The translations under genes and the position numbers were made by a program. A model generated the notes under the pieces. The model was not told the origin of the DNA and made no database searches. It saw only the letters and a list, made by a program, of their open reading frames with translations. Below are positions 58,960 through 64,000 of a stretch of 64,000 nt of DNA, piece by piece; the stretch's first letter is position 1; every line of letters begins with the position of its first letter. This stretch comes from Sporomusa termitida (GTDB taxonomy: Bacteria; Bacillota; Negativicutes; Sporomusales; Sporomusaceae). The stretch lies in NCBI RefSeq assembly GCF_007641255.1, contig NZ_CP036259.1:186001-250000 (forward strand), written 5' to 3'.

Positions 58960-59960
58960 GGGAATTAACCACAGATCCCCGGGCCGGCCGGCGGACGGCT
59001 ATCAGTATTTCAGGCCTGGCAGCGTTGGTGGCGGCCCTGTTAATCGGGATCAGGGTGGGGGCTGTGCCTGTCAGTATGGGCGATATCTGGCATGTGTTCA
59101 GTGCCCCGGCCGGTAACGAGGCTTACCAGATTATTTATAACATCCGGGTGCCGCGGGTGCTTACCGGTGCCTTGACCGGGATCAACCTGGCGCTGGCCGG
59201 CTGTATCCTGCAGGGGGTATTGCGCAACCCGCTGGCTGATCCCGGCATTATCGGTGTATCGGCCGGAGCCGGTCTGGCCGCGATGGCGGTAATGATTTTA
59301 TGGCCCGGGTTGACGGCATTGGTGCCGGCCGTTGCTTTTGCCGGCGCGCTGATGGCTGCCGGTATCGTGTTTATGTTATCCTGGGACCGGGGCGTACAGC
59401 CATTGCGGCTGATCCTGGCCGGCGTGGCCCTGGCAGCATTTTTTGGCGGCGGCATGAGTGGGCTTATGGTTTTTCATTCTGACAAAGTACAGGGGGCCGT
59501 CAATTGGCTGGCCGGGGGTTTCCAGGGGCGAAGCTGGGATCATGTCAGCATGATCCTGCCTTACAGTTGTATCGGCATAGTGGGGGCGCTGCTGTCTTAC
59601 CGGTATCTGAATGCGCTGCAATTGGGGGACGATATCGCGAAAGGACTGGGCATTAAGGTGGAAACTGCGCGGTTTTCCCTGGTTGCGCTGGCGGCCCTGC
59701 TGGCGGCTTCGGCTGTTAGTGTGGCCGGTCTGCTGGGCTTCGTCGGGCTGATCATTCCTCATATAACCCGGATGCTGGTCGGCTCGGATTTTGAATACCT
59801 GCTGCCCTGTGCGGCGGTACTGGGGGCTACGCTGGTGGTAGCCGCCGATACGGTAGCCCGCACGGTATTCAGCCCGGTGGAAGTACCGGTGGGAATTTTT
59901 ATGGCGTTCCTGGGGGCTCCGTTTTTTATTTTTCTACTGCAAAGGGGGATGCGGCGATGA
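58956..59960 (+). CDS. FecCD-type ABC permease
   Basis: 334 aa, GTG start overlapping the previous stop by 4 bp. About 9-10 helices with 'IRVPRVLTGALTGINLALAGCILQGVLRNPLADPGIIGVSAGAG' (in part) and 'GLLGFVGLIIPHITRMLVG'. It forms the inner-membrane channel with the next gene's ATPase. Confidence 0.93.
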   Translation: MRELTTDPRAGRRTAISISGLAALVAALLIGIRVGAVPVSMGDIWHVFSAPAGNEAYQIIYNIRVPRVLTGALTGINLALAGCILQGVLRNPLADPGIIGVSAGAGLAAMAVMILWPGLTALVPAVAFAGALMAAGIVFMLSWDRGVQPLRLILAGVALAAFFGGGMSGLMVFHSDKVQGAVNWLAGGFQGRSWDHVSMILPYSCIGIVGALLSYRYLNALQLGDDIAKGLGIKVETARFSLVALAALLAASAVSVAGLLGFVGLIIPHITRMLVGSDFEYLLPCAAVLGATLVVAADTVARTVFSPVEVPVGIFMAFLGAPFFIFLLQRGMRR

Positions 59961-60763
59961 AACATACACTGGAAGCTCAGGCTGTCAAACTCGGTTATGG
60001 CGACAAAGTCATTGCTCCGTCTATCGATCTGGTGCTCAACAAACCGGAGATTATTGCTATTATTGGCCCGAACGGCTCCGGCAAATCGACGCTGTTAAAA
60101 GCATTGAGCCGGTTATTGACGCCCTTAGCGGGGTCCGTATTGCTGAACGGTAAGGATATTCACCGGCTGCCTCCCCGGGAGGTGGCCCAAGTTATGGCCA
60201 TTCTGCCCCAGTCGGTACAGGCGCCGGGGGATATGACTGTCTGTGATCTGGTCGCCTATGGGCGTTTGCCTTATAAAAAGATGTTTGAACAGCTGGCAGA
60301 TACGGATAAGGCTTGCATGGCGGCGGCGCTGGCTGCTACCGGCATGCAGACCATGCAGCAGCGCCGGCTCGACAGTCTGTCAGGCGGCGAACGGCAGCGG
60401 GCCTGGCTGGCTATGGCGCTGGCCCAGCAGCCGCGTTTGCTGCTGTTGGATGAGCCTACAACCTATCTGGATATTCATCACCAGCTCGAATTAATGAAAC
60501 TGATCCGTAACCTGCACCGGGACCGAGGGATTACTATTGTGATGGTACTGCATGATTTAAACCATGCCGCCCGGTTCAGTCAGCGCATTATTGCCGTTAA
60601 AGAAGGGATAATATTTGCCGACGGGCCGGTGCCGGCGGTCTTTACCGCTGAAAATCTGCAGGCGCTGTATGGGGTTGAAACCACGGTTATGGCGGTTGAG
60701 CAAGGAGGTAGCACGCATCTTGTCTGTTTGCCCCATGATACCTGCCTGGCCCCGGGAGCCTGA
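59957..60763 (+). CDS. FecE-type ABC transporter ATPase
   Basis: 268 aa. Walker A GPNGSGKST, signature LSGGERQR, Walker B LLLLDEPTTYLD and the His-switch 'VLHDLNHAARF'. It powers the haem/iron importer; as the only FecE-type ATPase in the window it could also serve the orphan permease at 45283. Overlaps the permease stop by 4 bp. Confidence 0.94.
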   Translation: MKHTLEAQAVKLGYGDKVIAPSIDLVLNKPEIIAIIGPNGSGKSTLLKALSRLLTPLAGSVLLNGKDIHRLPPREVAQVMAILPQSVQAPGDMTVCDLVAYGRLPYKKMFEQLADTDKACMAAALAATGMQTMQQRRLDSLSGGERQRAWLAMALAQQPRLLLLDEPTTYLDIHHQLELMKLIRNLHRDRGITIVMVLHDLNHAARFSQRIIAVKEGIIFADGPVPAVFTAENLQALYGVETTVMAVEQGGSTHLVCLPHDTCLAPGA

Positions 60764-61496
60764 TGCGGCCCTGTCCTTGCACTGTCTTTGCAAAACCTAT
60801 GACCGGCAACAGGTGTTGTCTGATATCTCCCTGGCGGTAGCGCCAGGTGAGGTTTTTGGGCTGCTTGGTCCCAACGGTGCCGGCAAAACCACGCTGATGA
60901 AGCTGATTGCCGGCCTGAGCCGGCCTGATTCCGGCCGGCTCACTATCTTTGGCCGGGATGGCGGCAGGGGCCGGCAGAGCATCAAGCATATGCTGGCGCT
61001 GGTAGCCCAGGACAATAATCTGGAACGGGAATTCACGGTGCAGGAGGCCCTGCTTACCTATGCCTGCCTGTATGGAGTTGCCAGCCCGCGGCAGCGGGTG
61101 GCCGAGATTGTGCAGGAGTTTGACCTGACAGCCATGCTTGCCAAGCGGGTGGCTGTGCTATCCGGCGGCATGGCCCGGCGCTTGTTGATTGCGAGGGCAC
61201 TGCTGCCTGCCCCCCGGTTAGTGCTGCTGGATGAGCCGACAGTGGGGCTTGATCCGGATGTGCGGCAGGATATCTGGGCGGTGATCAGACGGCTGGCGGC
61301 GGCCGGGACGACTGTGTTCATGACAACCCATTATATGGAGGAAGCGGAGCAGCTTTGCCGGCGGGTGGCCCTGTTAAAAGCAGGCCGGGTTGTTGCTGCC
61401 GGTACGCCGGCGGCGCTGGCCCTATTGGCTGACACCGGTGAGCCGCCAAGCCTGGAGGCCGCTTTTCTCCGCCTGGTGCGGGAGGCAGGGGTATGA
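60735..61496 (+). CDS. ABC-2 type exporter ATPase
   Basis: 253 aa from ATG 60735; TTG 60720, with AAGGAGG 11 nt upstream, is a real alternative. Walker A GPNGAGKTT, signature LSGGMARRL and Walker B LVLLDEPTVGLD: the CcmA/NodI/DrrA group, which pairs with ABC-2 membrane proteins. It overlaps the FecE gene by 29 bp, so it is translationally linked to haem import. It may export a toxic haem-derived product or a metallophore. Confidence 0.9.
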   Translation: MIPAWPREPDAALSLHCLCKTYDRQQVLSDISLAVAPGEVFGLLGPNGAGKTTLMKLIAGLSRPDSGRLTIFGRDGGRGRQSIKHMLALVAQDNNLEREFTVQEALLTYACLYGVASPRQRVAEIVQEFDLTAMLAKRVAVLSGGMARRLLIARALLPAPRLVLLDEPTVGLDPDVRQDIWAVIRRLAAAGTTVFMTTHYMEEAEQLCRRVALLKAGRVVAAGTPAALALLADTGEPPSLEAAFLRLVREAGV

Positions 61497-62230
61497 GCGG
61501 CTGGCTGGCTGTGTACGGGCGGGAAATGCTGCTGATGCAGAAAAAAATCGGCAAACTGGGTTATGTTTTTTCCTCGGTGATGTTTCCGGTTATTTATTTA
61601 TTTGCTTTTGGTCTGGGGCTGGGCTCCCGGCTGGAGGTCAGCGGCGGCTATGTACCATTTCTGGCTACCGGGATTGCCAGCCTGACCGTGATGCTTAATG
61701 CCTTTCAGCAGACCTCCCTGTCTGTAAGTGCCGGGCGCCTGTATTTTCATACCTTTCAAACCGTGTTTTTAAGCCCTGTCCCGCCGCTGCAGGTTGTTGG
61801 CGGTATTGCCCTGGCCGGTATAACCCGCGGGTTAATCATGGGAGGCCTGGTGTATGCGGTTGCCTGGCTGGCATTCGGTGTGCCGCCGCTGTCCGGCATT
61901 GCCGTAACTGCCCTGCTGTTGTCGGCCTTCTGTTTTTCCGCGCTGGGTATTGTTCTCGGCTTGGCTATTGCCGATCCTGATGAAATATCACTTGTTAATA
62001 ATTTTCTGATCACGCCGATGATTTTCTTCTGCGGTTCCTTTTTTCCTGTTCAGAATTTACCGGTTGCTCTGCAGGCGGTTGTGTCGATATTGCCGTTAAG
62101 TATGGCTAACAGCCTGGTACGTCTGACCGCCTGGAACGGCCACGCTGCCGGCCAGGCCGCGGCCTTGGCGTTAATGGGGCTGGGCCTGCTGCTGTGGGGG
62201 GCCGGCAGCCTGAAAAAATACAGTGAATAA
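61493..62230 (+). CDS. ABC-2 type membrane permease
   Basis: 245 aa, six hydrophobic segments. 'GRLYFHTFQTVFLSPVPPLQVVGGIALAGITRG' (in part) and the C-terminal 'FFCGSFFPVQNLPVALQAVVSILPLS' (in part) match the NodJ/DrrB-type half-exporters. Partner of the preceding ATPase (4-bp overlap). Substrate unknown. Confidence 0.9.
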   Translation: MSGWLAVYGREMLLMQKKIGKLGYVFSSVMFPVIYLFAFGLGLGSRLEVSGGYVPFLATGIASLTVMLNAFQQTSLSVSAGRLYFHTFQTVFLSPVPPLQVVGGIALAGITRGLIMGGLVYAVAWLAFGVPPLSGIAVTALLLSAFCFSALGIVLGLAIADPDEISLVNNFLITPMIFFCGSFFPVQNLPVALQAVVSILPLSMANSLVRLTAWNGHAAGQAAALALMGLGLLLWGAGSLKKYSE

Positions 62231-62252
62231 TAATTTTTGCGGGGGGTTAAAA

Positions 62253-62771
62253 ATGAAGACATTGATTGCCTATTCCAGTTTGACCGGCAATACCCGGAAA
62301 GTGGCGGCAGCCATCCAGGCGGTGTTCGGCCCGGCGGCGGATTTGTATCCGGTTGAATCGGCACCGTCACCGGCAGAGTATGATTTTGTGGTTGTTGGTT
62401 TTTGGGTTGACAAAGGCACGGCCGATAAAAAGGCCCAGGATTTTTTAAAAACAATTGCGAACAAGCCTGTCGCCTTATTTGCCACGCTGGGGGCCTATCC
62501 TGATTCCGAGCATGCCGCTGACAGCCTGAAGAACGCGGCGGCATTTCTGGCCGGCAGCAACCGGCTGGCCGGCACCTTTATCTGCCAGGGGAAAATCGAT
62601 CCCCGGTTAATCGAGCAGTTCAAAAATATGCCGGCCAACCACCCCCATGCCCTTACGCCGGAGCGGCTGGCGCGTTATGAGGAAGCGGCCAAACATCCTG
62701 ACAGCGCGGACCTGCAGGCTGCCCAGGCGGTTTTTACAGATATAAAAAGGCAATGGATGAAAGCGAGGTGA
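62253..62771 (+). CDS. Flavodoxin family protein of the haem locus
   Basis: 172 aa from ATG 62253 (GGGGGG upstream). The FMN phosphate loop is 'SSLTGNTRKVA'; 'FVVVGFWVDKGTADKKAQDFL' (in part) and 'ALFATLGAYPDSEHA' match the flavodoxin-like proteins commonly paired with anaerobic haem-degrading or bilin-reducing enzymes. It probably delivers electrons to the radical SAM enzyme encoded next. Confidence 0.87.
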   Translation: MKTLIAYSSLTGNTRKVAAAIQAVFGPAADLYPVESAPSPAEYDFVVVGFWVDKGTADKKAQDFLKTIANKPVALFATLGAYPDSEHAADSLKNAAAFLAGSNRLAGTFICQGKIDPRLIEQFKNMPANHPHALTPERLARYEEAAKHPDSADLQAAQAVFTDIKRQWMKAR

Positions 62772-62778
62772 TGGATGC

Positions 62779-64000
62779 TTGCGGGAAACCAAATTAAAGC
62801 AGATTCTGGCGGCAATGGATGCGCAGCAGTACGCCCTGACGGTCGGGACGGCAACCGGTGAGGCCCTGGCGGCTGCGTTTGCCAAACGCCGGGTGGTCCA
62901 TGCCGGGGTCCGGGGGAAACCGCTGGGCCCGGGGGAATGGCAGACTGCCTGGCAGTCTTTGCTGCGGCAGGCAACAAAAGCTAAACAGCGGGCGGCCTAC
63001 ATCCATATTCCGTTTTGCCGGCACCGCTGCCTGTATTGCGGCTTTTTTCAAAACTATGCGGATGAAGACCGGGAAACCGCGTATATTGACAGCCTGATTA
63101 AAGAACTGCAGCTGAGCCGGGACTGCCGCTATCTGGCCAGCGGGCCGGTCAACGCGGTATTTATAGGCGGCGGCACCCCCAGTACACTGGCACCCCATAA
63201 TATTGCCAGACTGCTGGACGCTGTCCGCGCTTGCCTGCCGCTAGCCAATGATTATGAGTTAACCCTCGAAGGCAGGATTAATGATCTGGAACCGGCCCGG
63301 ATTGAAGCCTGGCTGGCGCATGGGGTAAACCGCGTTTCCATCGGGGTACAGTCCTTTGATACCGGGGTGCGGCGTTCGGTCGGCCGCCTGGATGACACGG
63401 CCACTATTTTGAAGCGGCTGGAACTGTTGTCCGGCTATAATCAGGCCACGGTAATTATTGATTTGATTTATGGCCTGCCCAACCAAACAAATGAAGTTTG
63501 GGCCAGTGATATCAATTTGCTCAAGACGGCGGCGATTGACGGCTTAGACCTGTATCAGCTGAATATTTACCAGGGCAGCGCCCTGCAGCAGGCCATCCAG
63601 GCCGGTAAACTGCCGCCGGCAGCAACCACGGCCGAACAAGCCGGCATGTTTGCCGCGGCCGGGGCAACCTTAACGGCTAATGCCTTTTCCCGGCTCAGTA
63701 TCTGCCACTGGGGAAAAACAAACCGGGAGCGCAGTATGTATAATACCCTTACCAAAGCCGGACGTCATGTAATCCCGTTTGGCGCCGGTGCCGGCGGCAA
63801 TATTGGCGGGGCAACCATGATGCTGAACCGTGACGTGGCCGCCTATATTAAGAGTATTGAACAAGGTCATAAACCGATTGCCGCCATGCTGCTGCTGCCA
63901 GCCGGCAGTGAGCTGCACAACGCTGTTGTCGGCCAGTTGGAGCGGGGGTATTTAAATCTTAAGGGGCTGGCAGTCCGCTACGGGCCCGAGGTTCTGGAAT
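62779..64000 (+). CDS. hutW: Radical SAM haem-utilisation protein, HutW/ChuW type (partial)
   Basis: Open from TTG 62779 (GAGGTG 8 nt upstream) to the window end, 407 codons with no stop, so the C-terminus is missing. The radical SAM cluster motif is CRHRCLYCGFF after 'AAYIHIPF'; 'VFIGGGTPSTL' and 'SIGVQSFDTGVRRSVGR' are HemN-like. The N-terminal extension and 'ICHWGKTNRERSMYNTLTKAG' (in part) are the features of HutW/ChuW, which open the haem ring anaerobically and release iron. HemN/HemW is less likely given the haem import operon. Confidence 0.87.
   Translation, partial: MRETKLKQILAAMDAQQYALTVGTATGEALAAAFAKRRVVHAGVRGKPLGPGEWQTAWQSLLRQATKAKQRAAYIHIPFCRHRCLYCGFFQNYADEDRETAYIDSLIKELQLSRDCRYLASGPVNAVFIGGGTPSTLAPHNIARLLDAVRACLPLANDYELTLEGRINDLEPARIEAWLAHGVNRVSIGVQSFDTGVRRSVGRLDDTATILKRLELLSGYNQATVIIDLIYGLPNQTNEVWASDINLLKTAAIDGLDLYQLNIYQGSALQQAIQAGKLPPAATTAEQAGMFAAAGATLTANAFSRLSICHWGKTNRERSMYNTLTKAGRHVIPFGAGAGGNIGGATMMLNRDVAAYIKSIEQGHKPIAAMLLLPAGSELHNAVVGQLERGYLNLKGLAVRYGPEVLE

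Noticed and set aside
1-64000. CRISPR arrays, tRNA and rRNA genes
   Set aside because: No regularly spaced direct repeats, cloverleaf-like tRNA sequences or rRNA core sequences were seen.

Overview
The window looks like a chromosome segment from a diderm Firmicute of the Negativicutes, most likely a Sporomusa/Pelosinus-type acetogen. This is inferred from the gene mix. TonB-dependent outer-membrane receptors and two TonB proteins sit beside Firmicutes-style genes: a NrdR-controlled B12-dependent ribonucleotide reductase, a MetF/MetV-type methylene-THF reductase, a four-subunit 2-oxoacid:ferredoxin oxidoreductase, strong AGGAGG ribosome sites and many intrinsic terminators. No rRNA, tRNA or CRISPR array was found.

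Layout. 0.4-2.4 kb: an M48 protease and a REP-associated transposase. 2.4-5.9 kb: a threonine synthase-like enzyme, a LysR regulator and a divergent MFS carrier. 5.9-9.1 kb: a Fur-controlled TonB receptor and TonB. 9.2-13.7 kb: an iron-sulfur flavoprotein, D-cysteine desulfhydrase and a UroD-family/MFS pair. 13.8-15.0 kb: a decayed group II intron between two inverted 25-bp repeats. 15.2-18.7 kb: an Rnk-like factor, a diguanylate cyclase and an AEC transporter. 18.7-29.2 kb: a PrpR-type sigma-54 activator and a soluble chemoreceptor, divergent from a sigma-54-promoted catabolic operon (MFS, CoA-transferase, HMG-CoA-lyase-like enzyme, 2-oxoacid:ferredoxin oxidoreductase). 29.6-35.6 kb: an amidohydrolase, CBS and RMD1-family proteins, a tyrosine recombinase inside perfect inverted sites, and a chemoreceptor. 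35.7-43.1 kb: an aminotransferase/2-hydroxyacid dehydrogenase operon divergent from a flavoenzyme, a transporter and an unusual NrpR-type winged-helix/FCD regulator. 43.3-48.5 kb: a frameshifted SDR gene and a Fur-controlled uptake system (binding protein, permease, TonB receptor) with no ATPase gene beside it. 49.0-55.4 kb: a 37-aa membrane peptide, MetF-MetV, NrdJ and a molybdopterin oxidoreductase. 55.4-64.0 kb: a haem-acquisition and anaerobic haem-degradation locus running off the end inside a HutW/ChuW-like radical SAM gene.

The strongest candidate for something undescribed lies at 55.4-57.3 kb, with a fourth copy of its leader at 5.96 kb. Four transcripts begin with, or contain, a short conserved leader: AGAGRGCC, a short gap, then GAGCTCC, overlapping an intrinsic terminator. 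Three of the four follow a Fur-box promoter. Two of the genes behind these leaders encode proteins with the same Com-like zinc ribbon (CxxC-N15-CxxC); in phage Mu, Com is an RNA-binding translational activator. One is a 62-aa stand-alone protein. The other is a signal-less fusion of that ribbon to a close paralogue of the haem/siderophore-binding protein encoded 1.6 kb away. I propose a cytoplasmic ligand-sensing antitermination system layered on Fur control.

Other notable points are the 748-bp potentially invertible recombinase element, the repeated CTCATYAATGATGAG operators, the sigma-54 regulon, and an SDR gene whose two frameshifts cancel out.
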